A stretch of DNA of 64,000 bases from Protaetiibacter mangrovi (lineage in GTDB: Bacteria; Actinomycetota; Actinomycetes; Actinomycetales; Microbacteriaceae). The notes beneath the pieces are model-generated. The model was not told where the DNA came from and searched no databases. It saw nothing but the letters and a program-made list of their open reading frames with translations. Position 1 is the first letter of the stretch. Each line of letters starts with the position of its first letter. A program made the translations under genes and the position numbers. The stretch spans positions 10,825 through 74,824 of the forward strand of contig NZ_JANTHX010000008.1 of NCBI RefSeq assembly GCF_024752305.1. Direction: 5' to 3'. This document shows, piece after piece, positions 41,734 to 49,780 of this stretch.

Positions 41734-42999
41734 ATGGCGGCGTTCGTCGTGACCGTCCTGGTCGTCGTCGGCCTCAACACCCTGCTGTGGCTGAGCGCCG
41801 GGATCGTCCGCGTCGTCGCCGCGCGGCTGCGGCGCCCGGCGGGCACCGACGTCGCCGGGGTCCCCGACGCCTCCCAGGTGGCGATCGTCATCGCGGCGCA
41901 CGACGAGGAGCTCGTGATCGAGGCGACGATCCGCTCCGCCGCGCGTCAGGTGCCGGTCGAGAACGTGTTCGTCGCCTGCGACGGCTGCACCGACGGCACC
42001 GTCGCGCTCGTGCGCGCGTGCGGGGCCACGGCGCTCGACATCCAGCCCAACCGCGGCAAGGCGGGTGCCATCCGGACGATCGTCGACGAGCTGGACCTCG
42101 CCGGCCGTTTCGAGGTGATGGTGCTGCTCGACGCCGACAGCCAGCTGAGCGACGACTACCTCGCCACGGGGCTCCCCGCGTTCGCCGACCCCGAGGTGGT
42201 CGCGGTCGCCGGCCGCGCCACCACGATCCTGCACCCGGCCCCGCCCACCCTGATGGGGCGCATCCTGGTGGCCTATCGCGAGCGCCTCTACCTGAGCGTG
42301 CAGTACCTGCAGAAGTTCGGGCAGGCCGGGCGGCTGCTGAACGCCGTCTCGATCGTGCCGGGCTTCGCGAGCATGTACCGCACGCGGGTGCTCGCCGACA
42401 TCGACATCGATGCGCCCGGCCTCGCGATCGAGGACTACAACATGACCTTCGAGGTGCACGCCAAGCGGCTGGGGCGGATCGCGTTCCGCCCGGATGCGGC
42501 GATCGCGCTCACCCAGGACCCCGACAACCTGCGCGACTACCGCAAGCAGATGCGACGGTGGAGCCTCGGCTTCTGGCAGACCGTGCGGCGCCACGGGCTG
42601 CACGCCGGCCGGTTCTGGACCCTGCTCGCGATCTCGATCGCCGAGCTCGTCACGAGCAGCGTCTTCATGATCCTGGCGTTCCCGATCGTGCTGTTCAGCG
42701 TCGGCGCCACGGTGATCGCCGCGTCCGGACTCGACCCGAGCGGCGTGAGCGCCGGGATCGCGGGGATCCTCCCGCCCCTCGCGGTGGTGCTCGGGGTGCT
42801 CGTGCCCGACTACCTGCTGTCGGTGATGGCGGCCGTGCTCGCACGACGTCCCGCCTACCTCGTGATGGGCCCGGTGTTCCCGGTGCTGCGGATGCTCGAC
42901 GCCTGGCTCTGCCTGCGGGCGATGGCCGACGCGTTCCTGCGTCGCCGGGTGGACGGGCGGTGGGCGTCGCCCGCCCGCCGTTCCGTCGCCCGCGCCTAG
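41734..42999 (+). CDS. membrane glycosyltransferase, family 2
   Basis: A 421-residue processive-type GT2. One N-terminal helix (VVTVLVVVGLNTLLWLSAGI), then the catalytic domain with VAIVIAAHDEE, the UDP/metal DADSQ motif, IEDYNMTFE as the acceptor-site ED, and RRWSLGFWQT, a QxxRW-like motif. At least three C-terminal helices follow. This matches hyaluronan/poly-GlcNAc synthase-like enzymes (PgaC, NodC group). AGGAGG lies 4 nt before the ATG. Together with the divergent deacetylase, dehydrogenase and epimerase genes it suggests a deacetylated surface polysaccharide. Confidence 0.9.
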   Translation: MAAFVVTVLVVVGLNTLLWLSAGIVRVVAARLRRPAGTDVAGVPDASQVAIVIAAHDEELVIEATIRSAARQVPVENVFVACDGCTDGTVALVRACGATALDIQPNRGKAGAIRTIVDELDLAGRFEVMVLLDADSQLSDDYLATGLPAFADPEVVAVAGRATTILHPAPPTLMGRILVAYRERLYLSVQYLQKFGQAGRLLNAVSIVPGFASMYRTRVLADIDIDAPGLAIEDYNMTFEVHAKRLGRIAFRPDAAIALTQDPDNLRDYRKQMRRWSLGFWQTVRRHGLHAGRFWTLLAISIAELVTSSVFMILAFPIVLFSVGATVIAASGLDPSGVSAGIAGILPPLAVVLGVLVPDYLLSVMAAVLARRPAYLVMGPVFPVLRMLDAWLCLRAMADAFLRRRVDGRWASPARRSVARA

Positions 43000-45545
43000 G
43001 ACATGATCGCCACGAGGTGCGCGCGGGAGCGCGCCCCCACCTTGCGGTAGATGCGGGTGAGCCGCAGCTCGACCGTGCGCACGGAGAGGTAGAGGGTGGC
43101 CGCGATCTCCTTGTTGTGCAGTCCGCGCACCACCAGCTCGGCGACCGCGCGCTCCTCCGCGCTCAGCTCGCCGAGGCGCGCCGGCGCGGCCGCGCGCGCA
43201 CCGTCCTCGGGGACGGGGGTGCCCACGGCCCGCACCCACGGCGCCGCCCCGACCCCGGCGAAGGCGATGCGGGCGTCCGCGGCGGCGCGCTCCGCATCCC
43301 GCGCGGCACCGGCCGCGGCGAGGCGGCGGGCCGCGGTGCGGTGCAGCCTGCCGAGCTCGAATCCCGAGTCGTCGGGCCGATGCAGGCGCAGCGCCTGCTC
43401 GTAGCGCGCGCCCACCTCGTCGTCGCGGGCGGTGGAGACCGCGGTCCGGGCGACGGCGAGCGTCGCCCAGCGGCTCGGGTGCGCGGCCGCGGCGGACTCC
43501 AGGCGACGGGCGGCCGACTGCGCGGCTCCCGACCTGCCGGCCATCGCGAGCGACTCCACGAGCGCCGGGAGGTGCCGGCTGTGCGCGGGATCCTCGATCC
43601 CCGCGGCGACCGTGTCGGCGAGCAGCAGCAGCTCGCCGGCGACATCCGGCTGCTCGCGCAGCCGGGCCAACTCCGCCCGCAGCACGAGACCCTCGGCGGC
43701 CGGCAGCGGACCCACCCGCGACACCGCGTTCTCGTTCCATCCGCCGAGCAGCACGTCGGCGGCGTCCAGGTCCCCCGCGGCGAGCCGCGCCCACACCCCG
43801 ATCGGCACCATCCCGGGCGGCCCGGGGTCGTGCGGATGCCCTGCCTCGTGCGCGCGGGCGAGCTCGAGGGCCTCGCCGATCCGCCCGGACCGGGCAGCGC
43901 CGTCGATCGCGAGGGCGGTGCGCCAGCCGGGCCAGATGCCGCGATCGCGTGCGGCCTCGCCGGCGATGCTCGTGGCGATGCTCCGGCCGAGGGCGTAGTC
44001 CTGGGCGAGGTCGGCCGCACGCGCGTGCAGCGCGAGGAGCAGCGGATCGTGGACGCCCTCCGGGGCGACGCCGACCTCGTGCCGCAGCAGGGCGCGCGCC
44101 GCCCGGGCCGCGCCGGCGGTGGCCGCGGAGCTTCCGGCCGGAGGCTCGTCGGGCGGATCCGCCCGTTCGCCGCGAGCGGCGGCCACGGCGGCGTGCAGGG
44201 CCGTCCACCGCCGTCCGAGGTCCGGCACGGTGCCGTCGAGCTCGGCCTCGACGTCGCCGCCGCGACCCGCGAGGAACTCGACGCGCAGGCGCGCGATCGC
44301 GAGCCGCAGCCGCTCGTCGGCGCCGGCGGTGGCATCCGTCGCGGCGAGGCGGAGCGACCGATCCGCCAGCGCCGGTCGGCCGAGGGCGAGCAGCTCCTCC
44401 GCCAGCTCGACGAGCGCGGGCGCGAGACCCTCACGGCCCGACCGCACGGCCCGGTCGGCGAACTCGACGGCGGCCCACGGCTGCTCGAGGCGCGCGGCCT
44501 CCACGGCCGAGGCCATGAGCGCCATGCGCACGTCGGCGGCCGGGTCGGCCCAGCTCCGGTGCCACGGGAACAGCAGCGGTCCGCACGACGCGAGCATCCG
44601 CTCGTGCAGCTCTCGCCGCGCACGCGAGGGGAGGGCGTCCGACAGCGCCGCGCGCACCAGGGGGTCGGCGAGGGCGACGAACGCCCCCGCCTCGCGGGCG
44701 AGGCCGAGGTCGAGCAGCTCCTGCAGGGCGTCCTCGGCGTCCTCACCCCACGCCCCGACGGCGAACCGCGGGTGCAGCGGCGCGGTCGCCAGACGGTCGA
44801 GCGCGTCGGTGTGCGAGGTGCCCAGGCGCCGGGTGACGCGCTCGAGGGCGGCCCAGGCCGCCGGCCCGGGACGTGCGGGGATCCGCAGTGCGTCGCGCCC
44901 GTGCAGCTGCTCGGGCGTCAACGCGGCGAGCATCGCGGCGAGGGTGCCCGCGTTGCCGCCCGCGCCCGCCACGAGGATCTCGAGGGTGCCGGGGTCGATC
45001 CCCGGGGGCGCCAGGCGTGCGGCGTCCTCGGCGGTGAGCGGATCGATGGCCACCGCAGGCAACCCGGCGAGCGGCATCTCGAGCGGGGGCTCGCTCGCGG
45101 TCGCGACCAGACGGATGCCGGAGCCGGTGAGGTGCCCGGCCATGTAGCCGACGATCGCCCGGCTGTCGGGATCCATGCGGTCGATGTCGTCGACGAGCAG
45201 CAGGGTGCGCGGAAGGTCGAGACCGCGCAGCACTCCCAGCAGCTCGCCCGCGGCGCCGGCGAGTGTCGCCGCGCCGTCGTCGCGCAGGGCGAATCGTCCG
45301 GTGAACTCGGCGGCCCGCGGATCACCGACGGCGGCCACGATCGTCGACAGCCCGGACAGCGGCCAGCCGCCCTCCCCGGGGTTGATCGGGACGACCACCG
45401 AGATGTCGGGGTGGCGTTCCGCGGCGGCCGCCAGCACCGAGCTCTTGCCCGCCCCGGGGTCGCCGATGACCAGGAGCGCCCCGTCTCGGGGGTTCCTGGC
45501 GACCTCGTCGATGCGCGCGAACGCATCCTCGTGGCAGCGCAGCAT
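42996..45545 (-). CDS. large LuxR-type ATPase regulator (LAL/MalT-like)
   Basis: An 849-residue STAND-type regulator. The N-terminal AAA module has Walker A VIGDPGAGKSS and Walker B LLLVDDIDRM. A long helical, TPR-like middle is rich in Ala and Arg. A C-terminal LuxR HTH reads ERAVAELVVRGLHNKEIAAT and VRTVELRLTRIYRKVGARSR. Such proteins are activated by ATP and an inducer. It converges with the glycosyltransferase gene, sharing a CTAG. By position it may control the polysaccharide genes. No promoter could be assigned in the 160 nt upstream (45546-45705), where I see nothing else. Confidence 0.9.
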   Translation of the reverse strand: MLRCHEDAFARIDEVARNPRDGALLVIGDPGAGKSSVLAAAAERHPDISVVVPINPGEGGWPLSGLSTIVAAVGDPRAAEFTGRFALRDDGAATLAGAAGELLGVLRGLDLPRTLLLVDDIDRMDPDSRAIVGYMAGHLTGSGIRLVATASEPPLEMPLAGLPAVAIDPLTAEDAARLAPPGIDPGTLEILVAGAGGNAGTLAAMLAALTPEQLHGRDALRIPARPGPAAWAALERVTRRLGTSHTDALDRLATAPLHPRFAVGAWGEDAEDALQELLDLGLAREAGAFVALADPLVRAALSDALPSRARRELHERMLASCGPLLFPWHRSWADPAADVRMALMASAVEAARLEQPWAAVEFADRAVRSGREGLAPALVELAEELLALGRPALADRSLRLAATDATAGADERLRLAIARLRVEFLAGRGGDVEAELDGTVPDLGRRWTALHAAVAAARGERADPPDEPPAGSSAATAGAARAARALLRHEVGVAPEGVHDPLLLALHARAADLAQDYALGRSIATSIAGEAARDRGIWPGWRTALAIDGAARSGRIGEALELARAHEAGHPHDPGPPGMVPIGVWARLAAGDLDAADVLLGGWNENAVSRVGPLPAAEGLVLRAELARLREQPDVAGELLLLADTVAAGIEDPAHSRHLPALVESLAMAGRSGAAQSAARRLESAAAAHPSRWATLAVARTAVSTARDDEVGARYEQALRLHRPDDSGFELGRLHRTAARRLAAAGAARDAERAAADARIAFAGVGAAPWVRAVGTPVPEDGARAAAPARLGELSAEERAVAELVVRGLHNKEIAATLYLSVRTVELRLTRIYRKVGARSRAHLVAIMS

Positions 45546-45705
45546 GGTGCCGGAGCGTCAGCGACGAGGCGGGTGCGAGCGCGGGGTCGGTGAAGATGTC
45601 ATCGGGTCATCTCCGTGGTGGGGGGATCGAGCAGTGGGTCTGCCGAAGGAGACAGTTCGGTCTACCGCAACTGGCGGATTCCCGCAAGGGTGTGACGACG
45701 ATGTC

Positions 45706-46914
45706 TCAACTCGGAGTGATCGGCACCGGCTCGGTGTCGGGCAGCGGACTGGCGTCCCGGCCGCGCAGATCGGGGTGCGCGCGGCGGAAGATCGTGGGCA
45801 CCAGGAGGCCGACGAACGCGAACACCGCGGCCGCGACGAATCCGCCGTCGGGACCGTAGCCGTCGATGAGGAATCCGGCCACCGCGGAGCCGAGCGCGGC
45901 GCCGATGAGCTGGCCGGTGCCGACCCAGCCGTAGGCCTCGGCCGTGTCGGAGAACTTCACCGAGGCCGACACGATCGAGAACATCACCGCGAGGGCCGGG
46001 GCGATGCCGAGGCCGGCGATCACGAGCGTCGCCGAGATCGTCCAGAACTCGAACGCGAACACGGCCAGCAGCGAACCGACGAACACGATCAGCATGCGCC
46101 GGGCGAGCGCCCACGGACCGATCGGGATGTGCCCGAAGGCGAGTCCGCCGACGAGCGACGCGACCGCCCAGATGCCGAGCACGACCCCCGCCTCGGAGCC
46201 GCCCTCGCCGAAGGTCGCCACGACGCCCGCCTCGATCGCCGCGCAGGATCCGACGAGAAGGAAGCCCACGACGGTCGACAGCAGCACGGCGGGCCGCTTG
46301 AGCACGACGCCGAACCGGCGCTTGCTGCGCGGGATGCGCACCCGGCCGAGCTCGGGCGAGGAGATGAACCAGGCGCCGCCGCCGACGAGGAACACGACCG
46401 AGAGGAAGATGCCGGCGACGGTGGAGACCTGCGTCGCGACGAGCGTCACGACGACGGGCCCCGCGATCCAGATGATCTCCTGCGCGGAGGCGTCGAGCGA
46501 GAACAGCGGGGTCAGCTGCCGGGAGTTCACCATCTTCGGGTAGATGGTGCGCACCGCGGGCTGCACGGGCGGGTAGCTGAGCCCGGCCACGAGACCGGCG
46601 ACCATGAACCCCCACAGGGGCAGCGGGGCCAGGGCGATCGTCGTGAGCGCCAACGCACAGACCGCGGTCGTGAGGATCAGCACGGGACGCATGCCCCAGC
46701 GCCCCATCCAGCGGCTCGTGATCGGACCGGAGATCGCCTGGCCGACCGAGGTCGCGCCGAGCACCAGACCGGCTGCGCCGTAGCTGTCGAAGATGCGCTC
46801 GATGTGGATGAGGAAGCCGAGCGAGATCATGCCGCTCGGGAAGCGCGCCACCAATTGCGCGGCGATGATCCGGGCGACACCCCGGGTGCGCAGCAGGTCG
46901 AGGTACGCGTTCAC
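45706..46914 (-). CDS. major facilitator superfamily transporter
   Basis: A 402-residue protein with twelve predicted helices, of the MFS drug/metabolite exporter type. The loop between helices 2 and 3 reads GPITSRWMGRWGMRP, a modified motif A. The GTG start has GGGAGGG 4 nt upstream. It is the only gene between the LuxR-type regulator and nrdA. No substrate can be inferred. Confidence 0.88.
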   Translation of the reverse strand: MNAYLDLLRTRGVARIIAAQLVARFPSGMISLGFLIHIERIFDSYGAAGLVLGATSVGQAISGPITSRWMGRWGMRPVLILTTAVCALALTTIALAPLPLWGFMVAGLVAGLSYPPVQPAVRTIYPKMVNSRQLTPLFSLDASAQEIIWIAGPVVVTLVATQVSTVAGIFLSVVFLVGGGAWFISSPELGRVRIPRSKRRFGVVLKRPAVLLSTVVGFLLVGSCAAIEAGVVATFGEGGSEAGVVLGIWAVASLVGGLAFGHIPIGPWALARRMLIVFVGSLLAVFAFEFWTISATLVIAGLGIAPALAVMFSIVSASVKFSDTAEAYGWVGTGQLIGAALGSAVAGFLIDGYGPDGGFVAAAVFAFVGLLVPTIFRRAHPDLRGRDASPLPDTEPVPITPS

Positions 46915-46977
46915 GGCCCTCCCACTGTAGTGCCGCGGGGCAGGCGGCGGAGGGGGTGTCGGCCGCCCCTCCTAGGG

Positions 46978-47026
46978 TGTGGAAAGTGTGAATAACACGG
47001 GTGAAGTTATGCACATCTGTGGATGA
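46978..47026. promoter_or_regulatory. cluster of four DnaA-box-like sequences upstream of nrdA
   Basis: TGTGGAAAG (46978-46986), TGTGAATAA (46987-46995), TTATGCACA (47007-47015) and TGTGGATGA (47018-47026). Two of them (TGTGAATAA read as TTATTCACA, and TTATGCACA) and TGTGGATGA (TCATCCACA) are one base from TTATCCACA; the first is two away. The region is markedly AT-richer than its surroundings. DnaA control of nrd is known in E. coli; here it is inferred. Confidence 0.6.
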
Positions 47027-47034
47027 CACGCCCA

Positions 47035-47077
47035 CAACATCTGGGGTTGGCCTGCCGTCGGGGGCCCGATATATAGT
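47035..47077 (+). promoter_or_regulatory. NrdR-box pair and promoter of nrdA
   Basis: CAACATCTGG (47035-47044) and CGATATATAG (47067-47076) both fit the NrdR core CwAtATaTwG, the second with only one mismatch. They are 32 bp apart, three helical turns, as usual for NrdR box pairs. TTGGCC (47047-47052) and TATATA (47070-47075), 17 nt apart, form a promoter whose -10 lies inside the second box, fitting repression. Confidence 0.72.
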
Positions 47078-47201
47078 GGTGGAACCTCCGGGCCGGGGGA
47101 GTGCGACGAAGGACGAGAACGGCCTGTCGAGGTCGTTTCTCACCAGGGATTTTCATCGGAATGCGGGGCGCGCAGGACTGCGCGGGGAGGAAAGGGATCA
47201 C

Positions 47202-49670
47202 GTGACCATCACCGTCGTGAAGCGCAACGGAGAGCGCGAGCCGTACGACGCCAACAAGATCAACCTGGCGATCGAGCACGCGAGCGCCGGACTCGACGAG
47301 AACATCACCTGGGTGACCCAGATCGCGTCGGAGCTCGAGCTGACGCTCTTCGACGGCATCACCACCCAGCAGCTCGACGAGGCCGTCATCCAGGTCGCGC
47401 TCCAGAACGTGAAGGACGACCCGCAGTTCGACACGGTCGCCGCGCGGCTGCTGCTCAAGACCATCTACAAGCGCGTGCTCGGCGACTACGAGACCGACGA
47501 CGAGCTGAAGGCGCTGCACGCCGCCCACTTCCGCGGCGCCATCGAGCGCGGCGTCGACGAGGCGCTGCTCGATTCGCGCTTCCCCGCGCTCTTCGACCTC
47601 GACCGCCTCGCCGCCGCCCTCGAGCCCGCCCGCGACGGGCTGCTCAAGTACATCGGCGTCGTCACCCTCAACAACCGCTACGGCATCAAGGCCCGCAACG
47701 GCGAGCCGCTCGAGGTGCCCCAGTTCTTCTGGATGCGCATCGCGATGGGCCTCTCGCTCAACGAGGCCGACCCGACCAGCCACGCGATCGAGTTCTACGA
47801 CAAGATGTCGAAGCTCGAGTACCTGGCGGCCGGCTCCACCCTCGTCAACGCGGGCACCGCCTTCCCGCAGCTCTCCAACTGCTTCGTCATGGAGATGCAC
47901 GACGACATCGAGCACATCGCGAAGTCCGTGCGCGACGTCATGTGGCTCACCAAGGGCACCGGCGGAATCGGCCTCTCGGTCACCAAGCTCCGCTCGCAGG
48001 GCTCGCCCATCCGCTCCAACAACACCACCTCGACGGGTCCGATCCCGTTCATGCACACGATCGACTCGGTGCTGCGCGCGGTCAGCCGCGGCGGCAAGAA
48101 GTTCGGCGCCCTGTGCTTCTACATGGAGAACTGGCACCTCGACTTCCCCGAGTTCCTCGAGCTGCGCAACAACTCCGGCGACCCGTACCGCCGCACCCGC
48201 ACCGCCAACACGGCCGTCTGGATCTCCGACGAGTTCATGAAGCGCGTGCAGAACGACGGCGACTGGTACCTCTTCGACCCGCTCGAGGTGGGCGACCTCA
48301 ACGAGCTCTACGGGCAGGCGTTCTCCGACCGCTACGCGGAGTACGTCGCGAAGGCCGAGGCCGGCGAGCTGCGGATGTTCAAGAAGATCTCGGCGCGCGC
48401 CCAGTTCAAGGACATCCTGATGTCGCTCCAGACCACGAGCCACCCGTGGCTCACCTGGAAGGACACCATCAACAACCGCGCCCTCAACAACAACACGGGC
48501 ACCATCCACCTCTCGAACCTCTGCACCGAGATCTGCCTCCCGCAGGACCTCGAGAACATCTCCGTCTGCAACCTGGCCTCCATCAACCTCTCGACCCACC
48601 TCAAGGTCGACGAGAACGGCGGCCTCGGATTCGACTGGGCGCTCATCGAGGGCTCGGCCCGCAGCGCGGTGCGCCAGCTCGACAACCTCATCGACATCAC
48701 CGAGTCGTCGGTGGCGGAGGCCGACCACGCCAACCAGACCAACCGTGCCATCGGCCTCGGCGTCATGGGCTTCACGGACGTCGTGGAGCGCCTCGGCTTC
48801 TCCTACGAGTCCGAAGAGGCGTACGCCCTCATGGACGAGATCATGGAGCACGTCTCCTACGCGGCCATCGACGAGTCGGCCGACCTCGCCCGCGAGCGCG
48901 GCTCCTACGACAACTTCGCGGGCAGCCGCTGGTCGCAGGGCCTCGTGCCGTTCGACTCGATCGCGCTCACCGAGAAGGACCGCGGCATCGCCATCACCGT
49001 CGACCGCACCACGCGGCTCGACTGGGACCGCCTGCGCGAGAAGGTCAAGGGCGGCATGCGCAACGCGACGCTCATGGCGATCGCGCCCACCGCGTCCATC
49101 GGTCTCGTCGCCGGCACCACCCCCGGCCTCGACCCGCAGTTCGCGCAGATCTTCAGCCGCGCCACCTCGAACGGCAAGTTCCTCGAGGTCAACCGCAACC
49201 TCGTGAACGACCTGCAGAAGCTCGGCATCTGGGAGCAGACCCGCGAGCAGGTGCTGCGCAGCCAGGGCGACATCCAGAACATCGCCGACATCCCCGACGA
49301 CCTCAAGAAGGTCTACAAGACGAGCTTCCAGCTCTCGCCGTACTCGTTCATCGAGGTGGCGGCGCGCGCCCAGAAGTGGATCGACCAGGCCATCAGCCGC
49401 AACATGTACCTCGAGACGCGCGACCTCGGCGACATGATGGACATCTACTACGCCGCGTGGGAGAAGGGCGTCAAGACGACCTACTACCTGCACATGAAGC
49501 CGCGGCACACCGCCGAGCAGTCCACGGTCAAGGTCAACAAGACCGAGGAGCTGAACACCGGCGCCGGCGCGCAGCGCGGGTTCGGCGCGGCCGCCGCCGC
49601 GCCGGCATCCGAGGCTCCGGCGGCCCCCGCCGCCGCCTCCCCGCGTCGCGGATTCGGGGGCCTCGCGTGA
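47202..49670 (+). CDS. nrdA: ribonucleoside-diphosphate reductase alpha subunit (class I), tail in another frame
   Basis: An 822-residue catalytic subunit making deoxyribonucleotides. An ATP-cone (VTITVVKRNGEREPYDANKI onward) gives dATP control. Active-site residues are intact: Cys227 (LSNCFV), Cys441 and Glu443 (NLCTEICLP) and Cys456 (SVCNLAS). GTG 47202 follows GGGAGGAAAGGG; the frame is open further up but crosses the promoter. The protein stops after RRGFGGLA without the C-terminal Cys pair needed to re-reduce the active site. That pair is encoded immediately after in the -1 frame (49667-49750), so this gene is either split, frameshifted or misread by one base. Confidence 0.93.
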   Translation: MTITVVKRNGEREPYDANKINLAIEHASAGLDENITWVTQIASELELTLFDGITTQQLDEAVIQVALQNVKDDPQFDTVAARLLLKTIYKRVLGDYETDDELKALHAAHFRGAIERGVDEALLDSRFPALFDLDRLAAALEPARDGLLKYIGVVTLNNRYGIKARNGEPLEVPQFFWMRIAMGLSLNEADPTSHAIEFYDKMSKLEYLAAGSTLVNAGTAFPQLSNCFVMEMHDDIEHIAKSVRDVMWLTKGTGGIGLSVTKLRSQGSPIRSNNTTSTGPIPFMHTIDSVLRAVSRGGKKFGALCFYMENWHLDFPEFLELRNNSGDPYRRTRTANTAVWISDEFMKRVQNDGDWYLFDPLEVGDLNELYGQAFSDRYAEYVAKAEAGELRMFKKISARAQFKDILMSLQTTSHPWLTWKDTINNRALNNNTGTIHLSNLCTEICLPQDLENISVCNLASINLSTHLKVDENGGLGFDWALIEGSARSAVRQLDNLIDITESSVAEADHANQTNRAIGLGVMGFTDVVERLGFSYESEEAYALMDEIMEHVSYAAIDESADLARERGSYDNFAGSRWSQGLVPFDSIALTEKDRGIAITVDRTTRLDWDRLREKVKGGMRNATLMAIAPTASIGLVAGTTPGLDPQFAQIFSRATSNGKFLEVNRNLVNDLQKLGIWEQTREQVLRSQGDIQNIADIPDDLKKVYKTSFQLSPYSFIEVAARAQKWIDQAISRNMYLETRDLGDMMDIYYAAWEKGVKTTYYLHMKPRHTAEQSTVKVNKTEELNTGAGAQRGFGAAAAAPASEAPAAPAAASPRRGFGGLA

Positions 49671-49750
49671 ACGGCGCCGGCACCCAGGTCGACGAGTACC
49701 ACGTGCCCGTCGACCCCATGGACGACCTGCAGTGCGAGAGCTGCCAGTAG
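49667..49750 (+). CDS. 27-residue CxxC tail of NrdA in the -1 frame (mini-gene or frameshift remnant)
   Basis: From GTG 49667, overlapping the nrdA stop as GTGA, a 27-codon frame encodes a peptide ending PVDPMDDLQCESCQ. This is exactly what the swinging C-terminus of a class I alpha subunit looks like, with a CxxC pair. The -1 frame is open well upstream, and a run of five G (49656-49660) lies just before. One more G there would fuse the tail in frame. Either the assembly lacks one G, or a programmed shift occurs, or the tail is a coupled mini-protein. nrdB begins 30 nt later. Confidence 0.6.
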   Translation: MNGAGTQVDEYHVPVDPMDDLQCESCQ

Positions 49751-49780
49751 AGCTCGCACGGAAGAAGGACTGACACACTC

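Noticed and set aside
41787-45593. Open frame of 1268 codons on + opposite the LuxR-type regulator
   Set aside because: Low-complexity Arg/Gly/Ala translation, antisense to a regulator with intact Walker motifs and HTH, and overlapping the glycosyltransferase in another frame.
45546-45705. Possible small RNA or riboswitch in the gap before the LuxR-type regulator
   Set aside because: I see no strong hairpin, promoter or conserved motif in the 160 nt.
49650-49670. Classical slippery heptamer for programmed -1 frameshifting in nrdA
   Set aside because: Only a CGGGGGC tract is present; it does not fit X XXY YYZ in the zero frame and I see no clear downstream stimulatory structure. A missing G or a split gene is at least as likely.
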